Positions 33,448 to 43,232 of a stretch of DNA of 64,000 nt are shown in pieces. The position numbers and the translations under genes are program-made. Within the stretch, counting starts at the first letter, position 1, and every line of letters starts with the position of its first letter. The stretch is from Streptomyces californicus (GTDB lineage: Bacteria; Actinomycetota; Actinomycetes; Streptomycetales; Streptomycetaceae). The stretch is from contig NZ_JNZZ01000001.1 of the NCBI RefSeq assembly GCF_000717645.1, forward strand, positions 310,001 through 374,000. The letters run 5' to 3'. The notes under the pieces are model-generated. The model made no database searches. It worked only from the letters and a program-made list of their open reading frames with translations, and was not told the DNA's origin.

Positions 33448-34980
33448 CTATTGTCCCGCCTCGCTCCCCGTGCCCCGAACCCGGGTCGGCGTGGCGATGA
33501 TCTCCCCCGCGATCTCCCCGTCGATCCGCGCCGGGTTCATGCCCGTGCTTCCGCCCGGGTTCTCCGCCAGGTCGCGGAGGATCTCGTCGGCCGCCCGGTG
33601 CGCGCTCGCGACGCAGGCCGGGATGCCGACCCCGTCGTAGACCGCGCCGCAGACCCGCAGCGCGGGCAGTCCGGCGACCGCGTCGCGGATGCGGGCGACC
33701 CGGGCGAGGTGGCCGACCGGGTACTGCGGCAGGCCGCCGATCCAGCGGGTGACCTCGGTGTCCACGGGGCGGGCGGTGAGGCCGGTGGCGGCGGCGAGGT
33801 CGCGCAGGGAGACGGCGACGAGTTCGCCGTCCTCGCGGTGGATGTGGTCCTCCTCGCCGTAGCGGCCGACGGAGGTGCGGAGCACGAACAGGTCGGGCGC
33901 GGCGTCGGCGACCCACTGCCACTTGTTGCTGGAGAACGTGGACGCCTTGATGGTGTGCCCGTCGACCGGCGGCACGAGGAAGCCTGAGCGCCCGCGCAGC
34001 GCCGTGTGCGCCTCGATGTCGGCGCGCCGGAAGGCCAGGGTCACCAGGGCCATCGAGGCGTACTCGACGCCGGACAGTTCGGCGGAGGCGGCCGGGGACT
34101 CGGCGGCCAGCAGGGTGGCGGCGGACCAGGCGGGGGCGGCCAGGACGACGCCGTCGGCGGCGATGGTCCGGGCGTCGGTGCGGACGGCCCAGCCGGATTC
34201 CGTACGGGTCAGGCCGAGGACGGGGGTGGCGGTGAGGATCTCGCCGCCACCGGCCCGTACGGCGTCGCCCACGGCGGCCGGGAGCGTGCCGATGCCGCCC
34301 GCGATGCCCTGGAACACGGGGCCGGTCTGCTGCCGGGCCGCGGCGCGTTCCTGGATGCGGCGGACGGCGTCCAGCAGCGGGCCGCCCTCCTGGACCGCGT
34401 CGAAGAGCTGGGGCACGGCGGCGCGCATCGAGATCCGGTAGGCGTCGCCCGCGTAGACCCCGCCGAGCAGGGGCTCCACCAGCCGGTCCACGACCTCGCG
34501 GCCGAGCCGGTCGGCGACGTACGCACCGACCGCGACGTCGTCGCCCACGGCGGTCGGGGTGAGGTCGCGCTCCTCGGCGATCCGGGCCAGGCCCTCGGGC
34601 GACAGCACCTCGCCGAGGACCGCCGGGTCGCCGGGCACGCCCATTACGTGGCCCTTGGGCATGGGCCGCAGCGCGTCCCGGGTCCAGAGGGAGGCGGTGG
34701 CGGTGGCGGGCGGCTGGAGCCGGTCGGCCAGGCCCACCTCCTCGGCCAGGGCGACCGCTTCGGGGCGCCGGGCGAGCATCGACTCGGCCCCCAGATCGAC
34801 CTGGACGCCCGCGATCTCGCCGGTCATGAGCTTGCCGCCGAGCCGGTCCGTCGCCTCCAGGAGGGTGACGCGCACCCCGGTGGCGACGAGGCGGTGGGCG
34901 GCGGCCAGGCCGGCGATGCCGCCGCCGATGACGACGACGTGGCCCGGGGGCGTGTCCGCACGCTGTTGAGAACGCTGCAT
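33448..34980 (-). CDS. hemY: coproporphyrinogen/protoporphyrinogen oxidase HemY
   Basis: 510 residues, FAD-dependent. The dinucleotide fold [19 protein letters not shown] opens the protein, followed by [43 protein letters not shown] and the C-terminal FAD segment [20 protein letters not shown]. In actinobacteria this enzyme mainly oxidises coproporphyrinogen III to coproporphyrin III. It is upstream of hemQ in a two-gene operon, and hemE is in the same window (41162-42259). Divergent from the DUF4349 gene. Confidence 0.94.
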   Translation of the reverse strand: MQRSQQRADTPPGHVVVIGGGIAGLAAAHRLVATGVRVTLLEATDRLGGKLMTGEIAGVQVDLGAESMLARRPEAVALAEEVGLADRLQPPATATASLWTRDALRPMPKGHVMGVPGDPAVLGEVLSPEGLARIAEERDLTPTAVGDDVAVGAYVADRLGREVVDRLVEPLLGGVYAGDAYRISMRAAVPQLFDAVQEGGPLLDAVRRIQERAAARQQTGPVFQGIAGGIGTLPAAVGDAVRAGGGEILTATPVLGLTRTESGWAVRTDARTIAADGVVLAAPAWSAATLLAAESPAASAELSGVEYASMALVTLAFRRADIEAHTALRGRSGFLVPPVDGHTIKASTFSSNKWQWVADAAPDLFVLRTSVGRYGEEDHIHREDGELVAVSLRDLAAATGLTARPVDTEVTRWIGGLPQYPVGHLARVARIRDAVAGLPALRVCGAVYDGVGIPACVASAHRAADEILRDLAENPGGSTGMNPARIDGEIAGEIIATPTRVRGTGSEAGQ

Positions 34981-35106
34981 GGGTCCACTCTCTCAAACCC
35001 GTTCCGCGTCCTGACCGTGACCACTTCGCAACCGCCCACCGGCAACCCGTCACGGGACCGCCCCGTCGAACAGACGACATCAACCGAGGTCCTGGGGGGA
35101 CGTGTT

Positions 35107-36099
35107 GTGAGCATGAACAGCGGAATCGATCGGTCCTTCGTCCGGGGGCGCGCGGTGCTCGTCGCCGGAACGCTCGGCCTCCTGCTCGCCGTCGGCGGCT
35201 GCGGGGCGTCGGGCGACGCGTCGGACAGCGGGGCGAAGGCGGCGGACGGGAAGGCCGCTTCGCGCGAGGGGTTCGCGGACGGGCCGGACGGGGCCGGGGC
35301 GGCCTCCGCCGCCACCGAGTCGCGGGCGGACGGCAAGGCGTCGGGGAAGAAGGCGCCGAAGACGGCGGCGAGCCACGTCATCCGTACGGCCACGCTCTCC
35401 GTCGAGGCGAAGAGCGTGCCGAAGGCCGTGGCCGCCGCGCGCGCCGCCGCGGAGGGGGCGGGCGGTCTGGTGGCGTCGGAGAACACCGAGCGGCTCGACG
35501 ACACGCGGGAGACGTCGCACCTGGTGCTGCGGGTGCCGCAGGAGCGGTTCGGGGAGGTGCTGCGGGAGCTGTCCGGGTCCGGGAAGCTGCTGGCGCGCAC
35601 CTCGAATGCGAAGGACGTCACCGACCAGGTGGTCGACGTGGAGAGCCGGATCTCCACCCAGCGGGCGAGTGTGGCGCGGGTGCGCGAGCTGATGGACAAG
35701 GCGGAGCGGATCAGCGACGTGGTCGCCCTGGAGGGCGAGCTGAGCAGCCGCCAGGCCGATCTGGAGTCGCTGCTGGCCCAGCAGGCGAGCCTGAAGGACC
35801 GCACCTCGCTGGCGACGATCACCCTGGACCTGACGCCGCCGGACGCCCCGGGCGACGACGGGGAGGAGAAGGACGACGACCCCGGGTTCCTGGACGCGCT
35901 GGGCGGCGGCTGGGACGCGTTCGTGACGATGCTGCGGTGGATCGCGGTGGCGTTCGGGGCGACGTTCCCGTTCCTGCTCACCGCGGCGCTGGGCGTGGTG
36001 GTCTGGCGGGTGCTGCGCGGGCGCCGGGAGGCCCGTCGTACGGCCGCTTCGCTTCCGGCGCGGTCGGCCGGCGACAACGGGGGTGCGGCGGCCTCCTGA
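35107..36099 (+). CDS. DUF4349 lipoprotein
   Basis: About 330 residues. The signal ends in a lipobox, AVGGCGASG. A low-complexity Ala/Lys/Ser segment (about 30-90) leads to the DUF4349 core: HVIRTATLSVEAKSVPKAVA, GGLVASENTERLDDTRE, LRVPQERFGEVLRELSGSG, and a coiled-coil (ESRISTQRASVARVRELMDK to LESLLAQQASLKDR), then a C-terminal membrane helix (about 275-305, WIAVAFGATFPFLLTAALGV) and basic tail. Envelope protein of unknown role. GTG 35107 (GGGGGGA upstream) fits better than ATG 35113. Confidence 0.87.
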   Translation: MSMNSGIDRSFVRGRAVLVAGTLGLLLAVGGCGASGDASDSGAKAADGKAASREGFADGPDGAGAASAATESRADGKASGKKAPKTAASHVIRTATLSVEAKSVPKAVAAARAAAEGAGGLVASENTERLDDTRETSHLVLRVPQERFGEVLRELSGSGKLLARTSNAKDVTDQVVDVESRISTQRASVARVRELMDKAERISDVVALEGELSSRQADLESLLAQQASLKDRTSLATITLDLTPPDAPGDDGEEKDDDPGFLDALGGGWDAFVTMLRWIAVAFGATFPFLLTAALGVVVWRVLRGRREARRTAASLPARSAGDNGGAAAS

Positions 36100-36151
36100 C
36101 CGCCCCGGCACCGTAGCGTGGGGCCCTCTGATCGGACGGAAGGAGCCCGGC

Positions 36152-37540
36152 ATGGCAGCGGAGCGACTGGTGGTCATCGGCGGGGACGCGGCGGGCATGT
36201 CCGCCGCGTCCCAGGCCCGCAGGCTCAAGGGGCCGGACGAGCTGGAGATCGTCGCGTTCGAGCGCGGCCACTTCACCTCGTACTCCGCGTGCGGCATCCC
36301 GTACTGGGTGAGCGGCGACGTCGGGGCGCGCGACGACCTGATCGCCCGTACGCCCGAGGAGCACCGGGAGCGGTCCATCGATCTGCGGATGCGGACCGAG
36401 GTGACCGGGCTGGACGTCTCCGGGCGGCGGGTGCGGGCGCTGGACCGGGAGAGCGGTGAGGCGTACTGGACGGGGTACGACAAGCTGGTGATCGCCACCG
36501 GGGCGCGTCCGGTCCGCCCGGAACTGCCGGGGATGGACGCGGCCGGGGTGCACGGGGTGCAGACCCTGGACGACGGTCAGGCGCTGCTCGACTCGCTGGA
36601 CGCGCTGGGCACCGAGGGGGCCCGGCGGGCGGTCGTGGTGGGCGCCGGGTACATCGGCGTCGAGATGGCCGAGGCGATGTTGAAGCGGGGCTTCGAGGTG
36701 ACCGTCCTGAACCGGGGCGAGCAGCCGATGGCGACGCTCGACCCGGACATGGGGCGGCTGGTGCACGAGGCGATGGACGGGCTGGGCATCACCACGGTCA
36801 ACGGGGCGGCCGTGACGGAGATCCTGACCGGGGCGGACGGCCGGGTGACGGGGGTGGCGACGGACGCGGTCAGGTACCCGGCGGACGTGGTGGTCCTCGG
36901 CATCGGCGTCGAGCCGGAGACAGGGCTGGCGCGGGAGGCCGGTCTGCCGCTGGGCCCGCAGGGCGGACTGCTGACCGACCAGGCGATGCGGGTCGTCGGC
37001 CACGAGGACATCTGGGCGGGCGGCGACTGCGTGGAGGTCCTGGACCTGGTCTCGGGCCGGCCCCGGCACATCCCGCTGGGCACCCACGCCAACAAGCACG
37101 GCCAGGTGATCGGCTCCAACGTGGGCGGCGGGTACGGCACGTTCCCGGGCGTGGTCGGTACGGCGGTGAGCAAGGTCTGCGACCTGGAGATCGCCCGGAC
37201 CGGGCTGCGGGAGAAGGACGCGGCGGCGGTCGGGCTGCGCTTCGTCACGGCGACGATCGAGTCGACGCAGCGGGCGGGGTACTACCCGGGGGCGAAGCCG
37301 ATGACGGTGAAGATGATCGCCGAGCTGCGGACAGGGCGGCTGCTCGGGGTGCAGATCGTCGGCCGTGAGGGGTCGGCGAAGCGGGTGGACGTGGCGGCGG
37401 TGGCGCTGACGGCCCGCATGACGGTGGAGCAGATGACGGCGCTGGACCTGGGGTACGCGCCGCCGTTCTCGCCGGTCTGGGACCCGGTGCTGGTCGCGGC
37501 CCGCAAGGCGGTGGCGGCGGTGCGGGGCGCGGGGAACTGA
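36152..37540 (+). CDS. FAD-dependent CoA-disulfide-reductase-like oxidoreductase
   Basis: 462 residues. FAD motif LVVIGGDAAGMSAASQARRL, the redox-active Cys in FTSYSACGIPYWVSG, the second dinucleotide motif AVVVGAGYIGVEMAEAMLKRG, and DIWAGGDCVEVLD near the flavin end. The single Cys (not CxxC) is the signature of CoA-disulfide reductase/NADH oxidase relatives. It maintains low-molecular-weight thiols or reduces oxygen. The start follows AAGGAG. A perfect 16-base palindrome lies 5 bases after the stop. Confidence 0.9.
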   Translation: MAAERLVVIGGDAAGMSAASQARRLKGPDELEIVAFERGHFTSYSACGIPYWVSGDVGARDDLIARTPEEHRERSIDLRMRTEVTGLDVSGRRVRALDRESGEAYWTGYDKLVIATGARPVRPELPGMDAAGVHGVQTLDDGQALLDSLDALGTEGARRAVVVGAGYIGVEMAEAMLKRGFEVTVLNRGEQPMATLDPDMGRLVHEAMDGLGITTVNGAAVTEILTGADGRVTGVATDAVRYPADVVVLGIGVEPETGLAREAGLPLGPQGGLLTDQAMRVVGHEDIWAGGDCVEVLDLVSGRPRHIPLGTHANKHGQVIGSNVGGGYGTFPGVVGTAVSKVCDLEIARTGLREKDAAAVGLRFVTATIESTQRAGYYPGAKPMTVKMIAELRTGRLLGVQIVGREGSAKRVDVAAVALTARMTVEQMTALDLGYAPPFSPVWDPVLVAARKAVAAVRGAGN

Positions 37541-37545
37541 GCCCG

Positions 37546-37561
37546 GGGGCCGCGCGGCCCC
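37546..37561 (+). terminator. palindrome after the oxidoreductase gene
   Basis: GGGGCCGCGCGGCCCC is perfectly self-complementary and begins 5 bases after the stop codon. Probable terminator, though as a hairpin it needs a 4-base loop from its centre. Confidence 0.5.
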
Positions 37562-37678
37562 GTCGCCGGGAGGAGGCGCGGGGCCGCGCTGCGGGAGGAC
37601 GTCGCCCCTGGTTGACTGGGGTGGGCCCGGCCGCCGCTCCCGGGGCGGGGCGCGGCCCGCTCTCGACCCCGGCGGTGG

Positions 37679-38398
37679 ATGGTGCCCAAGCTGCTGATCG
37701 TGGAGGACGACGCCGCGACGGTCGTGGCGCTGCGCGGGCTGCTGCTGCGGGCCGGGTACGAGGTGGTGACCGCCGCCGACGGCCGTGAGGGCCTGCGGCT
37801 GCTGTTCGCGCAGCGGCCCGACCTGATGGTCCTGGACCTCGTGGTGCCTGAGCTGGACGGCTGGCGGGTGCTGAACCGGGCCCGTGACGTGAGTGATCTG
37901 CCGGTGCTGGTGCTGTCGGGCCTGGAGGGCGTCGAGCACCGGGTGCGGGCGTTGCGCGCGGGTGCCGACGACTACCTGGTGAAGCCGTTCCACGGCGAGG
38001 AGCTGGTGGCGCGGGTCGAGGCGCTGCTGCGCCGCGTCGGGCACCGGCAGTGGGCCGGCGAGGGCGTGGGCGAGCACCTGCGCCTGGTGCCCGAGCGGCG
38101 GGCCGTGCTCTGGTACGGCGAGGAGGTGCGGCTCAGCGACATCGAGTACCGGCTGCTGTGGCTGCTCGTCCGCAACCGGGGCCGCGTCGTCACCACCCGG
38201 CACCTGCTGACGCGGGTGTGGGGCGACAGCGGCGGCACGGGCGGGGACCGGGTGAAGTTCGCGGTGCTGCGGCTGCGCCGGAAGCTGCGCCGGGCGGCCG
38301 GTCCGGACAGCCGGGACCCCGTCGAGGCGGTACGGGGGCTGGGGTACCGCTTCGTCCCCGGGGACGAGGACGCCGACGGTTCGCAGAGCGCCCCCTGA
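37679..38398 (+). CDS. orphan OmpR/PhoB-type response regulator
   Basis: 239 residues. Receiver: acidic pocket EDD at 9-11 (LLIVEDDAATVV), phospho-acceptor D53 (LMVLDLVVPELDGW), conserved K102 (DYLVKPF). The C-terminal winged helix (about 130-225) includes RLSDIEYRLLWLLVRNRGRV and GYRFVPGDEDA. Both modules look intact. No histidine kinase is adjacent. It is directly upstream of the epimerase/GT2 pair on the same strand (115-base gap), so it may control them. Confidence 0.9.
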   Translation: MVPKLLIVEDDAATVVALRGLLLRAGYEVVTAADGREGLRLLFAQRPDLMVLDLVVPELDGWRVLNRARDVSDLPVLVLSGLEGVEHRVRALRAGADDYLVKPFHGEELVARVEALLRRVGHRQWAGEGVGEHLRLVPERRAVLWYGEEVRLSDIEYRLLWLLVRNRGRVVTTRHLLTRVWGDSGGTGGDRVKFAVLRLRRKLRRAAGPDSRDPVEAVRGLGYRFVPGDEDADGSQSAP

Positions 38399-38466
38399 CC
38401 CGGGACGAAAGGCCGGGGCACAAAGTCCTCGAATACCGTAAAACCGGCGAAGCAACCGTGGAGCAA

Positions 38467-38486
38467 CCGGAACGCACCCGTTCCGG
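38467..38486 (+). promoter_or_regulatory. short hairpin in the leader of the epimerase gene
   Basis: CCGGAACG, loop CACC, CGTTCCGG: perfect 8-bp stem 26 bases before the ATG at 38513. Could be an operator for the upstream regulator or a leader structure. Confidence 0.4.
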
Positions 38487-38512
38487 CAACGGGGGGACGT
38501 AAAGCTCACGCC

Positions 38513-39661
38513 ATGACGTTCTCCGCAGATCGCAAGGTCGCCGTCGTCCTCGGCACCCGGCCCGAGCTGGTCAAGCTCGCCGAGCTGATCCGGCTGCTCG
38601 GCCCCGCCGCCCGGGTCGTCCACACCGGACAGCACTACGACGACGCGCTGTCCGGGGCCTTCCTGGACGAGTTGGGGCTGCCCGAACCCGAGTACCTGAC
38701 CGGCGTGGGCGGGCGGCCCCGGGCCGTACAGGTGGGGTCCGCGCTGGCCGCGCTCGACGGGCTGTTCGCCGCCGACCCCCCGCTCGCCGTGGTCGTCCAG
38801 GGCGACACCAACGCCGCGCTCTCCGGCGCCCTCGTCGCGAACGCGCGCTCGATCCCGCTGATCCACGTCGAGGCGGGGCTGCGCAGCCACGACCGTTCGA
38901 TGCCGGAGGAGCACAACCGGGTGGTCATCGACCGGCTGGCGGACGTCCTGTGCGCGGCCACCCCGGAGAACCGGGCGCTGCTGCTGGCCGAGGGGGTGGC
39001 GGACGAGCGGATCGAGGTCACCGGCAACACCGTCGTGGAGGCGGTACGCGACCACCTGCCGCCGGCCCGGGAGCGCGCACGGCTGCTCGGCGGCCTCGGT
39101 CTGACGGCGGACGCGTACGTGCTGGCGACCGTGCACCGCCCGGAGAACACCGACGATCCGGCCGTGCTGGCGGCCGTCCTCGGCGAACTGGCCGCGCTGA
39201 GCAGGACGCTGCCCGTCGTCCTCCCTCTGCACCCACGCACCCGGACCCGGATCGACGCGGCCGGCCTGCGGCCGCTCCTCGACGGGCTGACGGTGATCGA
39301 CCCGACCTCGTACGGCACGTTCCTCGCGCTGGCCCGGGAGGCCGCGCTCCTGGTCTCCGACAGCGGAGGGGTGCCGGAGGAGGCGACCGTCCTCGGCCGC
39401 CCGCTCGTCGTGGTCCGCCGGTCCACCGAGCGCCCCGAGGCGTTCGCCGACTTCGCCGAGCTCGTCGCGCCCGGCCCCGGCATCGGCGAGGCCGCGCACC
39501 GCCGCCTCGCCGAGGGGCCGGACGGTCTGCGCCGGCTGGCGGCCCTCCCGAGTCCGTACGGCGACGGCTCGGCGTCCCGGCGGATCGCGGAGCTGATCGC
39601 CGGGGTGGTCCCGCGCGGCGCCGCGGGCGCGGCCGGTCCCGCTCCGCTGCTCGCCGCCTGA
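38513..39661 (+). CDS. wecB: non-hydrolysing UDP-N-acetylglucosamine 2-epimerase
   Basis: 382 residues. Family motifs in order: VVLGTRPELVKLAELI, VVHTGQHYDD, VVVQGDTNAAL, IHVEAGLRSHDRSMPEEHNR, VTGNTVVEAVRD, VHRPENTDDP and LVSDSGGVPEEA. It interconverts UDP-GlcNAc and UDP-ManNAc in the cytoplasm, supplying ManNAc for a wall or capsule polymer. A glycosyltransferase follows 92 bases downstream, so a short polymer-related operon is likely. The substrate assignment rests on the conserved family. Confidence 0.93.
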   Translation: MTFSADRKVAVVLGTRPELVKLAELIRLLGPAARVVHTGQHYDDALSGAFLDELGLPEPEYLTGVGGRPRAVQVGSALAALDGLFAADPPLAVVVQGDTNAALSGALVANARSIPLIHVEAGLRSHDRSMPEEHNRVVIDRLADVLCAATPENRALLLAEGVADERIEVTGNTVVEAVRDHLPPARERARLLGGLGLTADAYVLATVHRPENTDDPAVLAAVLGELAALSRTLPVVLPLHPRTRTRIDAAGLRPLLDGLTVIDPTSYGTFLALAREAALLVSDSGGVPEEATVLGRPLVVVRRSTERPEAFADFAELVAPGPGIGEAAHRRLAEGPDGLRRLAALPSPYGDGSASRRIAELIAGVVPRGAAGAAGPAPLLAA

Positions 39662-39753
39662 GCCGCGTCGCGCCGGTGCGGCCGCCCCACCCCGGACCGC
39701 CGAGGCGGGGCGGCCGCCGCCCACCCGCCCCACGACCCCCTTGAGGACCCCGC

Positions 39754-41091
39754 ATGATCCCGGAGCTCGCGCTCGCCGTCTTCCCGTTCCTCCTCCTCGG
39801 CTGCTTCCTGCTCTACTGGGCCGGCTCGCGGCACGCCTACGCCCGGCGCGGGACCACCGAGCCCGGTGACCCCGCCGCCTGGGACTGGCACTTCTTCGTG
39901 CCGTGCCGGGACGAGGAGACGGTGATCGCGACGACGGTCGCCCGGCTGCGCGACGACTTCCCCCGCTCCCACGTCTGGGTCATCGACGACGCCAGCGACG
40001 ACCGGACGGGCCCGATCGTGGCGGCCCTCGCGGCCGAGGACCCCGCCGTCCGGCTCGTCTCCCGCCGCCGCCCCGACGCCCGGATCGGCAAGGGCGCCGC
40101 GCTCAACGCCGCGTACGAGGCGCTGAACGCCCACCTCGGCGACGTGGACCGCTCACGTGTCGTCGTCTGCGTGGTCGACGCCGACGGCCGGCTCTCCCCC
40201 GGCGCCCCGGCGATGGTCTGCGGGCCGGACGGGTTCGGTGACCCCGAGACGGGCGGCGTGCAGATCGGCGTACGGATGCGGAACGTGGACGACGAGCGCC
40301 CGCTGCCCGAGCGCGGCAGGCTCGCCAACGCCTACGCGCGGGTGCTGATCCGCATGCAGGACGCGGAGTTCGCCGTGTCCAACACCGGTATGCAGATGCT
40401 GCGCCGCCGCACCGGCTCGGTGGGCCTGGGCGGCAACGGGCAGTTCACCCGGCTCACCGCGCTCGACCGGATCGCCGCGGCCGAGCGCCGCCCCTGGAAA
40501 CAGGACGCCCTGCTGGAGGACTACGAGCTGGGGCTGCAGATGCGCCTGGCGGGCTACCGGGTCACCCACGTCCCCGACACCTGGGTGACCCAGGAGGCCC
40601 TGCCCCACACCCGCCGGTTCCTGACCCAGCGCACCCGCTGGGCGCAGGGCAACATCCAGTGCGTGCGGTACGCGGGCCGGATCATCGGTTCGCGCCACTA
40701 CCGCGCCCGCGGGGTGCTGGAGGCGGTCTACACGTTCTTCCAGCCGATCGCGCACCTCGCGGTCCTCGCGCTGACCGCGCTCCTGGTGTTCCTCCTGGTC
40801 ACGGCGGCCACGGGCACGGTGCTGCTCGCCGCGTGGCCGCTCGCCCTGGCGCTCGGCGTCCTGTCCGTGCTGCCGTTCGTGCTGTGGGGACCGGTCTACC
40901 GGAAGGAGTACGCCCCCGACCGCTCACGGCTGACGGGGGTGCTGTGGGGCCTCGCCCTGTGGCTGTACGCCTACCACCTGTTCATCGTCTCCACCCGCGG
41001 CTCGGTGCGCCTGGTGCGCGGGAGGACCGGGTGGGCCAAGACGCGGCGCAACGCCGAGACGGGCGCCGGCCCCACCGCGACCGAGGCGTAG
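39754..41091 (+). CDS. membrane GT2 glycosyltransferase (processive-type)
   Basis: 445 residues. N-terminal helix (about 5-22), then a GT2 domain: HFFVPCRDEETVIATTVARL, WVIDDASDDRTG, VVCVVDADGRLSP (DxD), DALLEDYELGLQMRLAG and TQRTRWAQGNIQCV, i.e. the D, DxD, (E/T)ED and QxxRW pattern of processive synthases. C-terminal membrane helices span about 330-425. It is paired with a UDP-GlcNAc 2-epimerase, so it may polymerise or transfer GlcNAc/ManNAc-type sugars; this is inference. No acetyltransferase or export gene is adjacent. Confidence 0.9.
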   Translation: MIPELALAVFPFLLLGCFLLYWAGSRHAYARRGTTEPGDPAAWDWHFFVPCRDEETVIATTVARLRDDFPRSHVWVIDDASDDRTGPIVAALAAEDPAVRLVSRRRPDARIGKGAALNAAYEALNAHLGDVDRSRVVVCVVDADGRLSPGAPAMVCGPDGFGDPETGGVQIGVRMRNVDDERPLPERGRLANAYARVLIRMQDAEFAVSNTGMQMLRRRTGSVGLGGNGQFTRLTALDRIAAAERRPWKQDALLEDYELGLQMRLAGYRVTHVPDTWVTQEALPHTRRFLTQRTRWAQGNIQCVRYAGRIIGSRHYRARGVLEAVYTFFQPIAHLAVLALTALLVFLLVTAATGTVLLAAWPLALALGVLSVLPFVLWGPVYRKEYAPDRSRLTGVLWGLALWLYAYHLFIVSTRGSVRLVRGRTGWAKTRRNAETGAGPTATEA

Positions 41092-41099
41092 GGCGCGTC

Positions 41100-41131
41100 C
41101 CGGCGGACACGCCCTTGACCGGGTCCGCCGG
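41100..41131. terminator. hairpin between GT2 gene and hemE
   Basis: CCGGCGGAC (41100-41108) pairs perfectly with 41123-41131 around a 14-base loop between convergent genes; likely bidirectional. Confidence 0.6.
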
Positions 41132-41161
41132 AAGCGCACCGTCCCCGCGTACGGCGTCCGC

Positions 41162-42259
41162 TCAGCGCGCGGTCTGCTCGTGGACGTAGCTCACGAGGCG
41201 GGTGAGCGCGTCCGGGTCCATCGTCGGCATGACGCCGTGGCCCAGGTTGAAGACGTGGCCCTCCAGTCCGGCGGCCGCGTCCAGCACCTCGCGGGTCTTC
41301 CGCTCGACGGCCGGGGCCGGCGCGTAGAGGACCGCGGGGTCGAGGTTGCCCTGGAGCGCCTTGCCGGGGCCGACGCGGCGTGCGGCCTCGTCCAGCGGGA
41401 CCCGCCAGTCGACGCCGACGACGTCCGCGCCCGCCTCGCCCATCAGGCCGAGGAGTTCGCCGGTGCCGACGCCGAAGTGGATGCGGGGTACGCCGTAGGG
41501 GGCGACGGCGTCGAAGACCTTGGCGGAGGCGGGGAGCACGGCGCTGCGGTAGTCGGCGGGGGCGAGCGCGCCGACCCAGGAGTCGAAGAGCTGGACCGCG
41601 GACGCCCCGGCCTCGATCTGGACCTTGAGGAAGGCGCCGGTGATCTCCGCGAGCCGGTCCACGAGGTCGGCCCAGAGCTGCGGGTCGCCGTACATCATGG
41701 CCTTGGTGCGCTCGTGGTTGCGCGAGGGGCCGCCCTCGACGAGGTAGCTGGCGAGCGTGAACGGCGCCCCGGCGAAGCCGATCAGCGGGGTGGAGCCCAG
41801 CTCCGCGGTGAGCATCCCGATGGCCTCGGTGACGTACGGGACGTCCTCGGGGGTGAGGTCGCGCAGCCGGGCCAGATCGGCGCGGGTGCGGATCGGCTCG
41901 GCGATCACGGGTCCCACGCCGGGCTTGATGTCGAGGTCGATGCCGATGGCCTTCAGGGGGACGACGATGTCGCTGAAGTAGATCGCGGCGTCGACCTTGT
42001 GGCGGCGGACGGGCTGCAGGGTGATCTCGGCGACCAGCTCCGGCATCATGCAGGAGTCGAGCATCGCGATGCCCTCGCGGACCTTGAGGTATTCGGGCAG
42101 CGAGCGTCCCGCCTGGCGCATGAACCAGACCGGCGTGTGGGGTACGGGTTCGCGTCGGCACGCCTTGAGGAACGCCGAGTCGTGGGTGGCGTGGCGGACC
42201 GCGTCGAGGCTGGCGGAGGTCGTCGTCTGCTGGCCCGAAGGGCTGTCGTTGGCACTCAC
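41162..42259 (-). CDS. hemE: uroporphyrinogen decarboxylase
   Basis: 365 residues. Signature [20 protein letters not shown] near the N-terminus with catalytic Arg and surrounding residues, [35 protein letters not shown], and [42 protein letters not shown] and [14 protein letters not shown]. Removes four carboxyl groups from uroporphyrinogen III. GTG start with little Shine-Dalgarno. It is on the same strand as hemY/hemQ but 6 kb away. Confidence 0.97.
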   Translation of the reverse strand: MSANDSPSGQQTTTSASLDAVRHATHDSAFLKACRREPVPHTPVWFMRQAGRSLPEYLKVREGIAMLDSCMMPELVAEITLQPVRRHKVDAAIYFSDIVVPLKAIGIDLDIKPGVGPVIAEPIRTRADLARLRDLTPEDVPYVTEAIGMLTAELGSTPLIGFAGAPFTLASYLVEGGPSRNHERTKAMMYGDPQLWADLVDRLAEITGAFLKVQIEAGASAVQLFDSWVGALAPADYRSAVLPASAKVFDAVAPYGVPRIHFGVGTGELLGLMGEAGADVVGVDWRVPLDEAARRVGPGKALQGNLDPAVLYAPAPAVERKTREVLDAAAGLEGHVFNLGHGVMPTMDPDALTRLVSYVHEQTAR

Positions 42260-42351
42260 GCACAGAATCTTCGCACGCGGGGCGAAGGAGCCCGGCCCCG
42301 CACGGGTGTCTCTCCCCGCACGCGGCCCGCCTTCCGCCTACTCTTCCCCGC

Positions 42352-43014
42352 ATGGCTCCGGCTCAGGGACAGTTCTCCGATCATTCCGACGGCGTCGACG
42401 GCAAGGACCGCGCGGAGGAGGGGCCTCCCGTGCCTCCCGCGTTCCTGGCGGCGGTCGACGCGCTGCGCTCCGCGCGCCTGCGCCCCGAGCTGGAGGTGGA
42501 GGCGACCAGGCCGCCGCGTCGCCTCGCTCCGCACGCGTACGCCCTGGAGGCGGCGGTGGTGGACGGCGAGGAAGACCTCGCCGACGGCAGGCTGGTGCTG
42601 CTGCACGACCCGGCCGGGCAGGACGCCTGGAACGGAACGTTCCGCCTGGTGACGCTGGTCCGGGCGGAGCTGGAGCCGGAGATGGCGGCGGACCCGCTGC
42701 TGCCGGAGGTCTGCTGGTCCTGGCTGACGGGGGCGCTGGAGGACCGGGGCCTGGCGTACGGGGAGGCTTCCGGGACGGTGACGCGCGCCGGATCGCACTA
42801 CTTCGGCGCGCTGTCCACGCGCCGCCCGGCGACGCAGATCGAGATCCGCGCCTCGTGGACGCCGCGCGAGGGCCGGGGCGGCGTCCCGGAGACGGCGTCG
42901 CATCTGACGGCCTGGGGCGATCTGCTGTGCCAGATCGCGGGGCTGCCGCCGTCGGAGCCGTCGGACGCGGCGGTGGTGACGCTGCCGCAGCGGCGCGGCC
43001 CGCAGGTTTCGTGA
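42352..43014 (+). CDS. DUF3000 family protein
   Basis: 220 residues. Matches the actinobacteria-specific DUF3000: FLAAVDALRSARLRPELEVE, RRLAPHAYALEAAV, LLHDPAGQDAWNGTFRLVT, EVCWSWLTGALEDRGL and HLTAWGDLLCQIAGLPPSEP. Function unknown. ATG 42352 has no ribosome binding site; a TACTCT box 8 bases upstream suggests a leaderless transcript. Divergent from hemE by 92 bases, a conserved pairing in streptomycetes. Confidence 0.9.
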   Translation: MAPAQGQFSDHSDGVDGKDRAEEGPPVPPAFLAAVDALRSARLRPELEVEATRPPRRLAPHAYALEAAVVDGEEDLADGRLVLLHDPAGQDAWNGTFRLVTLVRAELEPEMAADPLLPEVCWSWLTGALEDRGLAYGEASGTVTRAGSHYFGALSTRRPATQIEIRASWTPREGRGGVPETASHLTAWGDLLCQIAGLPPSEPSDAAVVTLPQRRGPQVS

Positions 43015-43232
43015 CCCTCCGTCACCCGTATCGCACAGGCGCCGACTCTCTTTTCGTACAATCGATCGCGCGTCCTATTTGCCCGAATTGTTACTCATCA
43101 AATCGCGAACTTCCCTAAAGGAGGACGGGCGCACTGCCGAAGAGGTCAATGACCCTTCCAGCACGGTTCGCCCCCCGGCTACATCCCCCCGAGCCGAGCC
43201 GGCCCGTCCCGCCACTCCCCCCAGGAGGCCTG

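Noticed and set aside
35978..39733. 1251-residue antisense open frame
   Set aside because: It spans four genes with clear motifs on the plus strand; no domain in its own translation.
43079..43230. Small gene after the AAAGGAGGA element upstream of the LuxR-type regulator
   Set aside because: No start codon at suitable spacing and no coding-like composition; better as leader/promoter DNA.
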